DNA of 64,000 bases from Rhizobium halophilum (GCF_021648825.1 NZ_JAKJHS010000010.1:1-64000); one strand, 5' to 3'. Positions 1-9,763 are shown, counted from the stretch's first letter. The notes: generated by a model not told the origin, from the letters alone. Translations and numbers: made by a program.

Positions 1-163
1 AAGGGGAATACGTCTCCGCACGTCCAAACGACGGAAACGTCGGAGCAAGATTACAGCGCGCCTTTTTCAACAGTATCCGCCATAAGCGGTCACCGAACGA
101 GGGAACCAGCCCCCGATTGCCGCCTCCCGCGATTGCGCCGAGGAAACCTGCGCAACAGCTCGT

Positions 164-532
164 CTAATCCATCTGGCTTTCAATAGACTTCGTTAGCGGC
201 GTCATGACATCGCCCGTGTGTTTGGTCGTGACTGTCTCGATCAACACAATCCAGCATTCTTCATCTGCCACGGGATTGTGCAGCGTGCCTCTTGGCACCA
301 CACAAAAGTCGCCCTCGCTGAGGCTCGTTTCCGCTGCGCCCTCGAATTGAAGTCTCAATTTGCCTTTTACGACCAGGAACAACTCATCTTCGTCATCGTG
401 TTTATGCCAGGCAATCTCACCCTTGATCTAGGCCACTTTCACGAACTGATCGTTGACGCGACCAACTACCTTAGGAGACCAGAACTCGGTCACATCACTG
501 AATGCATGAATGAAATTTGTGGCACGGATCAC
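164..532 (-). pseudogene. cupin-domain protein gene interrupted by an in-frame amber codon
   Basis: Reading from a GTG at 532, with an AGGAGA ribosome site just upstream, gives a 122-codon cupin_2-type frame. It starts VIRATNFIHAFSDVTEFW and carries the metal-binding cupin motif WHKHDDEDE, followed by a G-rich second motif (EGDFCVVPRGTLHNP). The reading is broken at 428-430 by TAG between GKVA-type strand residues and IKGEIAWHKH; relatives have an amino acid there, so this is a point nonsense change (AAG or similar to TAG). A protein starting after the stop (TTG at 382) would lack the metal-binding histidines. Small cupins of this kind have no assigned reaction. It could instead be a sequencing error. 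Confidence 0.7.
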
Positions 533-1306
533 GAAGCTTCTCCTTCACGTGGGAAGCCTCCTTATAACCCGCTGCACCGCGATGTGGTAAATGTTGTGCG
601 CGACCTGAGGGACCCGACGACATTCCTGATGACGTCAACACTCAAGCCTCAGCCACGAGGCTCGACATTCTGACATGACCATCAAAGGTCAAGTTGCTCT
701 TCGACCGACCGCCGTGATGGCTCAGCTGCGCCAACTAATCGATCAGGGTCAGACTGGAGATACGCAGAGCGACCCGGGAACTTGCATTGTTCAAGCCAGA
801 AGTTCTGGCGTGCAGCACATCGGGCCAACAAGATATTTTCTTGATTTCGCAACGAGCAAGGACGCACCAGTGGCGAAATTTTGCCGTCGCTAGAGGCTTG
901 GATGCTCAACACTCCGGATCGATCCGACGAGGAGCTTCCGGACGTCGGGCTGAGCGCCAGAAGAAGCATTCGACGTGACCGTGAAGTCTCCTGGCGACCG
1001 CAAGGCCTCGCAGCCGCGGTGGCATGCGCTCCTTCGGCGTCCGTGGCAACGCCCGTGGAAATGCCATGAGTTGCTGCCTTCCGTTGCTGGGGTTGCCTTG
1101 CGGAACAAAAATGTCACCGGACCTCACTTGAAAGCTGCCCGGAAATCTGCATATTGCGCTCTGCGGACCGGGCCCCTCTGACGTGGATTGTCCTCGTGAT
1201 GTCGGACCGCATCGAGCAAGCTCGATGTCAAGCCCGGACCGGACCTCTTGCGAGACCACGTGCGCGCGCTTTGCATCGAGTCGGCGATGCAACAGAGGTC
1301 AACATC
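533..1306. other. stretch of about 770 bases without a supported gene
   Basis: Short open frames occur on both strands, but none has a ribosome site plus a recognisable protein family, and their composition looks like chance. The one structured element seen is a perfect 8-bp inverted repeat with a 2-base spacer, CATCGAGC-AA-GCTCGATG (1210-1227), about 80 bases before the terC-family start. It could be part of the leader of that gene. No riboswitch consensus was recognised. Confidence 0.5.
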
Positions 1307-2287
1307 TTGGAAATCCTTCTCTTTCTGTTCCTAGGCCAACCGTTATGGATGTGGCTTATCTTCATGCTTGTGGTCGCGGCACTCCTCGCCTTCGATCTAG
1401 GCGTGCTCCACAAGGACGATCACGAAATCGGCGTCGCCGAGAGCCTGAAGCTATCGGCGATGTACATTACGCTGGGCCTCTCTTTTGCCGGCTTCATCTA
1501 TTGGCAAATGGGAACAACAGCAACCGCCCAGTATCTGACGGCCTTCGTCGTGGAGAAGACGCTGGCGATGGACAACATCTTTGTCATCGCCCTCATCTTT
1601 GCCTTCTTCGCGGTGCCGCGTCAGTACCAGCACCGCGTGCTGTTCTGGGGCATCCTCGGCGTCATCCTGCTGCGCGGTATCATGATCGCTCTCGGTGCGA
1701 CGATCGTCGAACAGTATCACTGGGTCCTGTACATCTTCGCCGGCTTCCTGATCGTGACCGGCATCAAGATGCTGTTCATGGCGGACAAGGAGCACAAGAT
1801 CGAGGATAACGGTCTGCTCCGTTTCCTCAAGCGCCGAATGAACGTAACGGATGATCTGCATGGTCACGACTTTTTCGTAAAGAAGCAGGATCCGGTCACG
1901 GGCAAGCTGAAGCGTTTCGTGACGCCACTCTTCCTTGCCCTGATCATGATCGAAGTCGCAGACCTTGTGTTTGCGGTGGATTCGGTGCCCGCGGTCTTCA
2001 CCATCACCACCGACCCTTATCTCGTCTACACCTCGAACATCTTCGCCATTCTTGGTTTACGTGCCCTCTACTTTGCGCTCGACGCCATCCTGCACCGCTT
2101 CGCCTACCTGAAATACGCGCTTTCGGTGTTGCTGGTGTTCATCGGTTCGAAGATCTTCGTGGCCGATGCCTTGGGTTGGGAGAAGTTCCCGCCAGAGTGG
2201 TCGCTGGGCATAACCTTCCTGATCCTCGCCGCTGGCGTCGGCTACTCTCTGTGGAAGACAGGCCAGCTCAAGGTCACCAGCGCCTGA
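1307..2287 (+). CDS. TerC/Alx-family integral membrane protein
   Basis: A 326-residue multi-pass membrane protein of the TerC (Alx) family. Members are linked to tellurite resistance and, for E. coli Alx, to manganese export; the substrate here is not known. Two acidic membrane motifs typical of the family are visible: EKTLAMDNIFVIALIF in the first half and EVADLVFAVDSVPAVF in the second, with hydrophobic helices throughout. The chosen start is TTG at 1307, because AGAGGTC lies 7 bases upstream and the protein then begins MEILLFLFLGQPLWMW as relatives do. The open frame continues upstream to 1154 but that part is low-complexity and unlike the family. A strong hairpin follows the stop by about 120 bases. 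It stands alone, between a decayed cupin gene and a mobile-element remnant. Confidence 0.88.
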   Translation: MEILLFLFLGQPLWMWLIFMLVVAALLAFDLGVLHKDDHEIGVAESLKLSAMYITLGLSFAGFIYWQMGTTATAQYLTAFVVEKTLAMDNIFVIALIFAFFAVPRQYQHRVLFWGILGVILLRGIMIALGATIVEQYHWVLYIFAGFLIVTGIKMLFMADKEHKIEDNGLLRFLKRRMNVTDDLHGHDFFVKKQDPVTGKLKRFVTPLFLALIMIEVADLVFAVDSVPAVFTITTDPYLVYTSNIFAILGLRALYFALDAILHRFAYLKYALSVLLVFIGSKIFVADALGWEKFPPEWSLGITFLILAAGVGYSLWKTGQLKVTSA

Positions 2288-2407
2288 CTGCGGACAACCG
2301 ATTGGGTGCGACAGATCCTGGCTTCGACCGGAGCACCTCTCTGGAACCTGAGCTTCTGTCTGCTCATCCTTATAGCGCTCAACGGCGTCTCGCCCTTGAG
2401 CCAAACC

Positions 2408-2441
2408 AGGCCTCGGCAGGTCCTTTCACCTGCCGAGGCCT
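2408..2441 (+). terminator. 14-bp perfect hairpin downstream of the TerC-family gene
   Basis: Arms AGGCCTCGGCAGGT and ACCTGCCGAGGCCT are perfect complements around the loop CCTTTC. No T-run follows, so it is not a textbook intrinsic terminator; it may be a 3' stabilising structure or a Rho-assisted end for the TerC-family mRNA. Confidence 0.45.
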
Positions 2442-2544
2442 TGAGAATCGATTTCCGCGGGTGAAGCCGACGTACACCTTTCGAGCACGTCGCTTGACCT
2501 GGCGAGTCGAGTGAAACGGCTTGCAAACGAAAAATGGCTCCGTC

Positions 2545-2636
2545 TGTCAATCGGCGCGCAATACTCCCCCTTATCGGCGTCCAAAACTGGACGCCGATTC
2601 CCCCCCCAGAGGGGTCAGTATTCCACGCCGGAACAC
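2545..2636. repeat. palindromic remnant resembling fused IS21-type ends
   Basis: The left part begins TGTCAATCGGCGCG and runs into AATACTCCCCC; the right part read on the minus strand gives TGTGTTCCGGCGTGG then AATACTGACCCC. In the middle lies the inverted repeat GGCGTCCA-AAAC-TGGACGCC (2577-2596). Multiple terminal repeats of the form TGTCAATCGGCG...CTGACCCC and ATCGGCGTCCAAAACTG are typical of IS21-family ends. The pattern is what two facing ends with the whole interior deleted would look like, or a small non-autonomous element derived from them. No transposase is nearby. The following 300 bases, up to 2934, hold no supported gene. Confidence 0.45.
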
Positions 2637-2934
2637 AACGAGGCCAAGGCAATTCACTCAGGCTCAGGCGAAGATAGACATGACGCACAACAGAGTGGCG
2701 GGCAATTTGTCTTCGCTTCTGCTGTCCGCTTTGGGCCGACTGCGGCCATTGGTGGTGCATTCACTCAGAATCTTAGGAGTGATGTGGCTCAATCGCCCCC
2801 TGATCCGAGGTGGGCGAGCGGCGCTCGGCACCGACGTCCGCTGGCTGCGCTGACCACTCCTCACCGACAGCCCCTCCTTGCCAACCCCCGCGCCCTCGCC
2901 ACCATGCCACCCTCGTCCATGCTCGGAGGGTGCC

Positions 2935-3246
2935 ATGAAAGTCATCGTGGGGTTCTTCATTACCAAGCCCGGAAAGCGGGCGGAGTATCTCGAGGCGGCG
3001 CGGGATCATCTGGAGAAGAGCAGGCTCGATCCGGACTGTCTCTACATCGAGCTGGTGCCCATGCCGGAGGATCCGGACAAGATCCTGCTGGCGGAGGCAT
3101 TCACCAGCGAAGAAGCGCATCGGCGTCACGAGGATACCGACCATATACGCGCCCTCTGGGCGGTGGGGCCGGTGCTGCTGTCGCATGTGGTGATCGACAA
3201 CGTGATCTCGGAACAGGTCGAGCATATCGACGAGCGGTTCGAGTAG
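2935..3246 (+). CDS. antibiotic biosynthesis monooxygenase (ABM)-domain protein
   Basis: A 103-residue single-domain protein of the ABM/quinol monooxygenase fold, a small ferredoxin-like dimer that often oxidises aromatic or quinone compounds without a cofactor. The opening MKVIVGFFITKPGKRAEYLEAA and the later LYIELVPMPEDPDKILLAEAFTS match the strands and helix of the fold, and the histidine-rich stretch HRRHEDTDH lies where family active sites are formed. The ATG at 2935 has GGAGGG five bases upstream. It is monocistronic, with a 100-base gap to a convergent globin gene. Substrate not known. Confidence 0.8.
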   Translation: MKVIVGFFITKPGKRAEYLEAARDHLEKSRLDPDCLYIELVPMPEDPDKILLAEAFTSEEAHRRHEDTDHIRALWAVGPVLLSHVVIDNVISEQVEHIDERFE

Positions 3247-3348
3247 CGGCCCGTGCTCGCCTCGCGGGAGAGGTTACAAGATCACGATCTCAGCAAAGCC
3301 AAGCCGCGGATTGTGTTGGTGAGGGGAAGCGGTCGGAGGAATACCCCC

Positions 3349-3813
3349 TCACCCAGCCCGCGCCGGATCGTCCAGCGCCGGGTTGTAGAACAGCGACAAC
3401 GTCAAGCTTCTGGCGATGCGGTCGGCGGTGCTCATGAACCAGCTCTTCGCCGCCGGGCTCGGGGCGATGGCATCGAGGGTTTCGGAAAAGAGGGCGAGCC
3501 ATTGCGGGAAGAGGTCGGGCGTCATGTTGGCAATGCCGAGATGCGCCTGCACGGGCTTGCCGCCATAGGCGCCGGTGCGCAAGGCGACGGAGGACCAAAA
3601 GGCGACCATCTTTTCCATGTGCGAATCCCAGCGGCCGGCAAGGCGGGCGTCGAATACGGGGCCGAGCTCTGGGTGTGCGCGCACGCGGCCGTAGAAGGTT
3701 TCCACCAGCGTTGCGATGAAGACCTCATCGATGCCGATCGCCTGCATCTCGGCTGCCGCCCTTGCGCGGATTTCGGCGGAATGGGCGGCGCGGGCGGTGA
3801 GATCGGGATGCAT
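3349..3813 (-). CDS. group III truncated haemoglobin
   Basis: A 154-residue globin of the truncated (2-on-2) group III type, a haem protein thought to bind O2 or NO in the cytoplasm. The proximal histidine is H91 in VQAHLGI, the distal-pocket Phe-Tyr pair (B9-B10) is F40-Y41 in ETFYGRV, and MEKMVAFWSSVAL is the E-helix. The C-terminal part (WFMSTADRIARSLTLSLFY) is the H helix. The ribosome site is weak (GAGGAC, nine bases from the ATG). It is on the minus strand after a VOC gene, with a gap of about 180 bases. Function in this organism is inferred from fold only. Confidence 0.85.
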   Translation of the reverse strand: MHPDLTARAAHSAEIRARAAAEMQAIGIDEVFIATLVETFYGRVRAHPELGPVFDARLAGRWDSHMEKMVAFWSSVALRTGAYGGKPVQAHLGIANMTPDLFPQWLALFSETLDAIAPSPAAKSWFMSTADRIARSLTLSLFYNPALDDPARAG

Positions 3814-3993
3814 GGCGGGCGGTCCTCGGTTGGTCGCCTCTCCATAGACCTCGCGGGTGCCTTGCGAAGGGCGGGGAGGAGAGGTGCGGCGACGTGCCGT
3901 CCCGTGGGGCGAATTGCGCCCGGCCCGGCTCTCGTGCCGCCCTGCCCTCTGCCCCCCGTGGCGCCGCTCATTGTCCCCTGCTCGAGGGCGGGA

Positions 3994-4467
3994 TCAGCCG
4001 CGGATGGCGGCTTCGATCCTGGCGACGTCGAGCTTGCGCATGGTCATCATCTCGTCGAAGGCGCGTTTTGCCACGGGCCCGCCCTGACGCATAGCATCCA
4101 TCAGGATGCGCGGGGTGATCTGCCAGGACAGGCCCCATCTGTCCTTGCACCAGCCGCATTCGCTCTCTTGCCCGCCGTTGCCGACGATCGCGTCCCAGTA
4201 GCGGTCGGTTTCTTCCTGGTCCTCGGTCTCGACCTGGAAGGAAAAGGCTTCGCTCTGCTTGAAATGCGGGCCGCCGTTCAGCCCGACGCAGGCGACGCCG
4301 AGCACCGTGAACTCGACCACGAGGACATCGCCCTCGCGGCCATCCGGATAATCGCCCGGTGCGCGGATGACGGCGCCGACGCTGCTGTCGGGAAAGGTCT
4401 TCCCATAGAAGCGGGCCGCCTCCTCGGCGTTCTTGTCGTACCACAGGCAGATGGTATTCCTGGCCAT
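3994..4467 (-). CDS. VOC-superfamily (PhnB/3-demethylubiquinone methyltransferase-like) protein
   Basis: A 157-residue vicinal-oxygen-chelate fold protein of the PhnB-like type: NTICLWYDKNAEEAARFYGKTFPDS at the start, FTVLGVACVGLNGGP in the middle and CGWCKDRWGLSWQI near the end are the signature of the group sometimes labelled 3-demethylubiquinone-9 3-methyltransferase. No enzymatic reaction is proven for most members. Two ATGs lie 6 bases apart; the second (4467) is preferred since GGAGGAG is then seven bases away, while it would touch the first. It lies 120 bases downstream of ribE on the same strand and could be read from the glyA-rib operon, but no functional link is evident. Confidence 0.8.
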   Translation of the reverse strand: MARNTICLWYDKNAEEAARFYGKTFPDSSVGAVIRAPGDYPDGREGDVLVVEFTVLGVACVGLNGGPHFKQSEAFSFQVETEDQEETDRYWDAIVGNGGQESECGWCKDRWGLSWQITPRILMDAMRQGGPVAKRAFDEMMTMRKLDVARIEAAIRG

Positions 4468-4593
4468 GTGCATTCTCCTCCGGTCATGATCTTCGCGTGT
4501 CGCGCCTTGCGCGTCGACACTGTGGAAGACGAATGGACTCCCTGCACTCCGACAGCGGGGCGGAAGATATTTTTTACCCGCGGGTTGGCTGGC

Positions 4594-5202
4594 CTAACCC
4601 TGAAATTCGGCGAGACGCGCGGCGTAACGGGCCATGGTGTCGACCTCGAAGTTGACGAAATCGCCGGGCTTGCGGTCGCCCCAGGTGGTGACGGCGAGCG
4701 TGTGGCGGATCAGGAGGATGTCGAAATCGGCGCCGTCGACGGCGTTGACGGTGAGCGAGGTGCCGTCGAGCGCCACCGAGCCTTTTGGTGCGACGAAGCG
4801 GGCGAGGCCTTCGGGCGCACGCAGGCGGATGCGCACCGCCTCGCCTTCCGGCTCGACGGAGAGGATCTCCGCCTTGCCGTCGACATGGCCGGACACGATG
4901 TGGCCGCCGAGCTCGTCGCCGATCTTGAGGGCGCGCTCGAGGTTGATGCGGGTGCCCTCGCGCCAGCCGGCAATGGTGGTCAGCCGCAGCGCCTCTTCCC
5001 AGGCCTCGACCTCGAACCAGCGGCTGTTGGAGGTGTCGTCGGAAAGGGCGGTCACCGTCAGGCAGACGCCGGAATGGGCGATCGAGGCGCCGATGTCGAT
5101 AGTCGCCGGATCGTAGCTGGTGGCGATCCTCAGACGCACGCCCTCGTCCATCGGCGTGACGGCGGATACGGTGCCAATATCGGTGACGATGCCGGTGAAC
5201 AT
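4594..5202 (-). CDS. ribE: riboflavin synthase, alpha subunit
   Basis: Makes riboflavin by dismutation of two molecules of 6,7-dimethyl-8-ribityllumazine. At 202 residues it has the family's usual length and the expected tandem of two lumazine-binding barrels: the N-terminal signature MFTGIVTDIG with HSGVCLTV, then GHIVSGHVDG starting the second barrel and GTSLTVNAVD mirroring the first. Its ATG overlaps the last base of ribD, so the two are probably translated together. In many alphaproteobacteria ribH and nusB follow; here they do not, and the lumazine synthase needed to feed this enzyme must be encoded elsewhere. Confidence 0.96.
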   Translation of the reverse strand: MFTGIVTDIGTVSAVTPMDEGVRLRIATSYDPATIDIGASIAHSGVCLTVTALSDDTSNSRWFEVEAWEEALRLTTIAGWREGTRINLERALKIGDELGGHIVSGHVDGKAEILSVEPEGEAVRIRLRAPEGLARFVAPKGSVALDGTSLTVNAVDGADFDILLIRHTLAVTTWGDRKPGDFVNFEVDTMARYAARLAEFQG

Positions 5203-6293
5203 CAGGAGGACCTTTCGTATTCGGTGAGCCGGTCGGGGCCGAAAGCCGCCTCGCGCAGGAGGCGGAAGCCAGCGGGTATATCGGCACGGGTGAGCGGCGA
5301 CGCAAGGCCGTCGGCGCCGACCGTGACGGCGCCCTCGAAGAGGACGATGCGGTCGACGAGGCCGGCCTCAAGGAAGCTCTTCGCCACCGCCGCGCCGCCT
5401 TCGACGAGGAGCGAAGAGACGCCGCGGGCAGCGAGCGTATTGAGGAGCGTGGCGAGCGATTCTGTTTCCATGACCTCGACGCCGGCGGCCGTCAGGGTGG
5501 CGCGACGTGCCGGGCGGTCGCTGTCGTCAGCCACAGGAGCAAGCGACGCCACCAGCACCGGAACCTCGCGCGCGGTGCGGGCGAGCTTCGACGTCGGCGG
5601 CAGGTCGAGGCGGCGGTCGAGGACGATGCGCAGCGGCGAGCGGCCTTCGAGGCCGGGCGTTCGGCAGGTGAGTTCGGGATCGTCGGCGAGCGCCGTGCCG
5701 ATGCCGACGAGGATGGCGTCGGTTTCGGCGCGCAGGACGTGGGACTGCGCGCGGGCGGCGGGGCCGGTGATGGCGACCTGGCCCGCATCGCGCCGGCCGA
5801 TCATGCCATCGGCGGAAACCGCAAGCTTCAAGGTCACTTGCGGTCGGCCCCTCGTCTGGCGCATGAGGTAGGCGGAAAGTGCCCGGCGGCCCTCCTCCTC
5901 CATCACGCCGCTGTCCACGGCGATGCCTGCCTCGCGCAGGATCGCAAGGCCGCGGCCGGAGACGCGGGGGTCAGGATCGGTCAGGGAAACGACCACCCGG
6001 GCCACGCCGGCTCTCACGATCGCATCGGCGCAGGGCGGCGTCTTGCCGTGGTGGGAACAGGGTTCGAGCGTGACATAGAGGGTCGCCCCCCTCGCCTGCT
6101 CGCCAGCTTCCGCGAGCGCCTGGGTTTCGGCATGCGGGCGCCCCCCGGGAGCCGTGACGGCCCGGCCGACGACCGCGCCATCCTTGACCACAAGGGCTGC
6201 GACCGACGGATTGGTGGCGGTAAGCCCGGTATGCCAGCGCGACAGCCGCATGGCAGCCGCCATGTAGCGCCGGTCTTCGTGGCTGGTCGCCAC
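5202..6293 (-). CDS. ribD: bifunctional diaminohydroxyphosphoribosylaminopyrimidine deaminase / 5-amino-6-(5-phosphoribosylamino)uracil reductase
   Basis: Carries out the second and third steps of riboflavin synthesis from GTP. The N-terminal half is a zinc deaminase with HAE (residues 54-56) and PCSHHGKTPPC (Cys79 and Cys88) as metal ligands and proton-shuttling glutamate; the C-terminal half, from about residue 150, is the NADPH reductase (QVTLKLAVSADGMIG, SLLVEGGAAVAKSFL). Length 363 is normal. The start is GTG at 6293, two bases after the nrdR stop, so translation is likely coupled. It overlaps ribE by one base. No FMN riboswitch motif is present in front of it, consistent with expression from the glyA-nrdR operon. 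Confidence 0.96.
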   Translation of the reverse strand: MATSHEDRRYMAAAMRLSRWHTGLTATNPSVAALVVKDGAVVGRAVTAPGGRPHAETQALAEAGEQARGATLYVTLEPCSHHGKTPPCADAIVRAGVARVVVSLTDPDPRVSGRGLAILREAGIAVDSGVMEEEGRRALSAYLMRQTRGRPQVTLKLAVSADGMIGRRDAGQVAITGPAARAQSHVLRAETDAILVGIGTALADDPELTCRTPGLEGRSPLRIVLDRRLDLPPTSKLARTAREVPVLVASLAPVADDSDRPARRATLTAAGVEVMETESLATLLNTLAARGVSSLLVEGGAAVAKSFLEAGLVDRIVLFEGAVTVGADGLASPLTRADIPAGFRLLREAAFGPDRLTEYERSS

Positions 6294-6295
6294 GG

Positions 6296-6775
6296 CTAAG
6301 GCTCGAGCCCGGTGTCGCGGGCGATCTTGGCGTTGATTTCCTCGATGACCTTCTCGAAGTCCTCCGCATGGGAGAAATCCCGGTAGACCGAGGCATAGCG
6401 GACGAAGGCGACGTCATCGAGCGTCTTCAGGGATTCCAGCACCTGCAGGCCGATGGCTTCGGACGAAATCTCGGCCTCGCCGGAGCTTTCCAGCCGCCGC
6501 ACGATACCGGACACGGCGCGCTCGATGCGGTCATTGTCGACAGGGCGCTTGCGCAGCGCGATCTGGAAGGAGCGCACCAGCTTGTTGCGGTCGAAAGGCA
6601 CCTTGCGGCCGGTTTTCTTCGTCACCATCAGCTCGCGCAGCTGCACCCGCTCGAAGGTCGTGAAGCGGCCGCCGCATTCCGGGCAGATGCGCCGCCGGCG
6701 GATGGAGCTGTTGTCCTCCGCCGGGCGCGAATCCTTGACCTGCGTGTCTTCCGAACTGCAATAGGGGCAGCGCAT
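6296..6775 (-). CDS. nrdR: transcriptional repressor NrdR
   Basis: A 159-residue zinc-ribbon plus ATP-cone regulator that represses ribonucleotide reductase genes according to the ATP/dATP state. The zinc ribbon is formed by C3, C6, C31 and C34 (MRCPYC...ICPECGGRF), followed by the ATP-cone from about residue 46 ([18 protein letters not shown]). It sits between glyA and ribD, the standard order in alphaproteobacteria, and nearly touches both (9 and 2 bases), so it is part of a single transcription unit. No NrdR-box was recognised within the window, as expected since no nrd genes are here. Confidence 0.96.
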   Translation of the reverse strand: MRCPYCSSEDTQVKDSRPAEDNSSIRRRRICPECGGRFTTFERVQLRELMVTKKTGRKVPFDRNKLVRSFQIALRKRPVDNDRIERAVSGIVRRLESSGEAEISSEAIGLQVLESLKTLDDVAFVRYASVYRDFSHAEDFEKVIEEINAKIARDTGLEP

Positions 6776-6784
6776 GCCTCGTCC

Positions 6785-8074
<1,290 letters not shown>

Positions 8075-8186
8075 GGCAAGGCTCCTCAAGGGCTCACGAT
8101 ACGTGTGCCCGCGTCTTAACGGGTGGCCCCGTTTTCGGCAATACGGCGAGCAAGATTTGCAGGTCCTTCGCCGACCATCGGAGACG

Positions 8187-8213
8187 AAAAAGCCGCGGCA
8201 GGACGCCGCGGCT
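8187..8213 (-). terminator. intrinsic terminator after ldtP
   Basis: On the minus strand a 9-bp perfect stem AGCCGCGGC/GCCGCGGCT with a 5-base loop is followed directly by a run of Ts (8187-8191 read as T on that strand). It lies about 30 bases after the ldtP stop and separates ldtP from glyA. Confidence 0.88.
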
Positions 8214-8240
8214 CAAGAAAGCCTGCTAGGCAATTGCCAC

Positions 8241-9584
8241 TTACTGCGGCAGGAAGTCTTCTTCGCTGATCGGGCCGGCTGACTGTTCTATGCCAGTTGT
8301 CGTCTGCAGCGCCAACTCGGTTGCGCCGTCCATCTGGTAGATGTCGTCGCGGAACTGGACCACGCCATCGGCGGCGGACCAGGCGCTGATGTAGACGATG
8401 TAGATCGGCACTTCTTCGGCGAGCTTGATCGGCGTATTGACGCGGCTGGCGATGACCCGCTCCATGTTCTGGCGTTCCCAACCAGGCGTCTCCTTGAGCA
8501 GCCAGTTCGTCAGATCGCGAACGTTCTGGGCGCGAATGCAGCCGGAGGACTCAAATCGCATCAGCTTGTTGAACAGGCCCTGCTGGGGCGTGTCGTGCAT
8601 GTACTCGTTGTGCGGATTGTGGAAGTTGATCTTGGTCGACGCCATCGCGTTGATCTTGCCCGGGTCCTGGCGGAACATCAGGTTGGGCGCCTTTGGCGCG
8701 TTCCAGTCCACCGTCTCCGGCGCCACCTCGTTGCCGTTGCCGTCGAACAGGCGGATGTTGTTGCGTGTCAGGTAGGTCGGGTCCTTGCGCATCAACGGCA
8801 CGATGTCCTTCTCGATAATGGAGCGCGGCGCCGTCCAGTAAGGGTTCAGGATGACTTCATAGATCTTGGAGTTGATGACGTGCGTAGGACGATCGATCTT
8901 GCCAACGACGGCAGTATTTCGCAGCGCAACGCGGCCATTCTCGACAGCTTCGATATAAGCGGCAGGGATATTGACCATCACATATCGGCGACCGAGGTCG
9001 CCTGACATCGCCTGCAGGCGCACGAGGTTGGTCTCCAGCTGCTGCAGGCGCGTCGCGGCTGAAACATTCATGGCTTTGACCGTGAATTCGCCCATGACCC
9101 CATCGGCCGGGAGACCGTGACGGGCCTGGAAACGCTTCACCGCGCCGTCAACATAGGAGTCGAAGGCCGACGACATGCCGGCAGACTGCGGCAGGTCTCC
9201 GGAGATCATCAGGCGCTGGCGCACCTGTTGCACCGTGCCATCCACGACACCGATCCGCAGGGTCTGTGCCGGGTTGACCTGTGGCCACCCGCCATTGGCA
9301 ACGATCATCTGGTAATCCATGATCGCCTGCTGGATGTTGGCGGGAGCATGGGGACCTAGAACAGGATTGTTGGTGGCAACCGCAGCAACCGTGCGGGAAC
9401 TGCCCCTCGCATCGAACTGGTCGTCCCAGGTGCCTCGACGCGGTGCCGCAATCAGACTTTCGATTGCCGTTTGCGCAAACGCCGGAGTGGCGAGCGCCGC
9501 GGCGCCGAAAGAAGCAGCCGAGCGCAGGAGCATCCGGCGAGACACATGTTCCGATCCGATTTTCTTCGACATCATCCTACCCAT
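8241..9584 (-). CDS. ldtP: L,D-transpeptidase with N-terminal export signal (LdtP-like)
   Basis: Periplasmic YkuD-type enzyme forming 3-3 cross-links in peptidoglycan. About 447 residues: a twin-arginine-type signal (SRRMLLRSAASFGAAALATPAFAQ, with cleavage expected after AFA), a peptidoglycan-binding domain near residues 175-205 (DGAVKRFQARHGLPADGVMG), and the YkuD catalytic domain ending in FESSGCIRAQNVRDL, which holds the nucleophilic cysteine and the following arginine. Three in-frame ATGs lie close together (9584, 9575, 9572); the first is preferred as GGGAACAG precedes it. A MarR-type regulator that matches LdtR, known in Liberibacter and Sinorhizobium to control an L,D-transpeptidase, lies 1 kb away. 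It ends in a strong intrinsic terminator. Confidence 0.88.
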   Translation of the reverse strand: MGRMMSKKIGSEHVSRRMLLRSAASFGAAALATPAFAQTAIESLIAAPRRGTWDDQFDARGSSRTVAAVATNNPVLGPHAPANIQQAIMDYQMIVANGGWPQVNPAQTLRIGVVDGTVQQVRQRLMISGDLPQSAGMSSAFDSYVDGAVKRFQARHGLPADGVMGEFTVKAMNVSAATRLQQLETNLVRLQAMSGDLGRRYVMVNIPAAYIEAVENGRVALRNTAVVGKIDRPTHVINSKIYEVILNPYWTAPRSIIEKDIVPLMRKDPTYLTRNNIRLFDGNGNEVAPETVDWNAPKAPNLMFRQDPGKINAMASTKINFHNPHNEYMHDTPQQGLFNKLMRFESSGCIRAQNVRDLTNWLLKETPGWERQNMERVIASRVNTPIKLAEEVPIYIVYISAWSAADGVVQFRDDIYQMDGATELALQTTTGIEQSAGPISEEDFLPQ

Positions 9585-9602
9585 CTGTTCCCGCAATGCA
9601 CC

Positions 9603-9631
9603 ATACAGGCCTAGCGGAACATGGTTAACAA
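9603..9631 (-). promoter_or_regulatory. candidate promoter of ldtP
   Basis: On the minus strand TTGTTA (9626-9631) and CTGTAT (9603-9608) are 17 bases apart and end about 20 bases before the ldtP start, giving a very short leader. The second box resembles the CTATAT form common in alphaproteobacterial housekeeping promoters. Confidence 0.4.
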
Positions 9632-9734
9632 AAGGCGCAAATGCGCAGCCGGCCCCGACACCAAAGGCGATTTCAATCCCGGCAAGATCATCGCGGATGT
9701 CATGGCAATATGGCCAATTCGTGTCTGGGGAAGC

Positions 9735-9763
9735 TTGCTGGTCGAGAGGTTTGGATTTATGAC
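9735..9763 (+). promoter_or_regulatory. candidate promoter of the YrbL-like gene
   Basis: TTGCTG (9735-9740) and TATGAC (9758-9763) are separated by exactly 17 bases and lie 37 bases before the ATG at 9801. Together with the ldtP promoter it makes the 216-base gap a divergent control region. Confidence 0.4.

Noticed and set aside
3253..5871. Very long open frame on the plus strand, over 870 codons
   Set aside because: It runs antisense to the globin, VOC, ribE and ribD genes, its protein has no recognisable family, and it arises from GC-rich codon bias.
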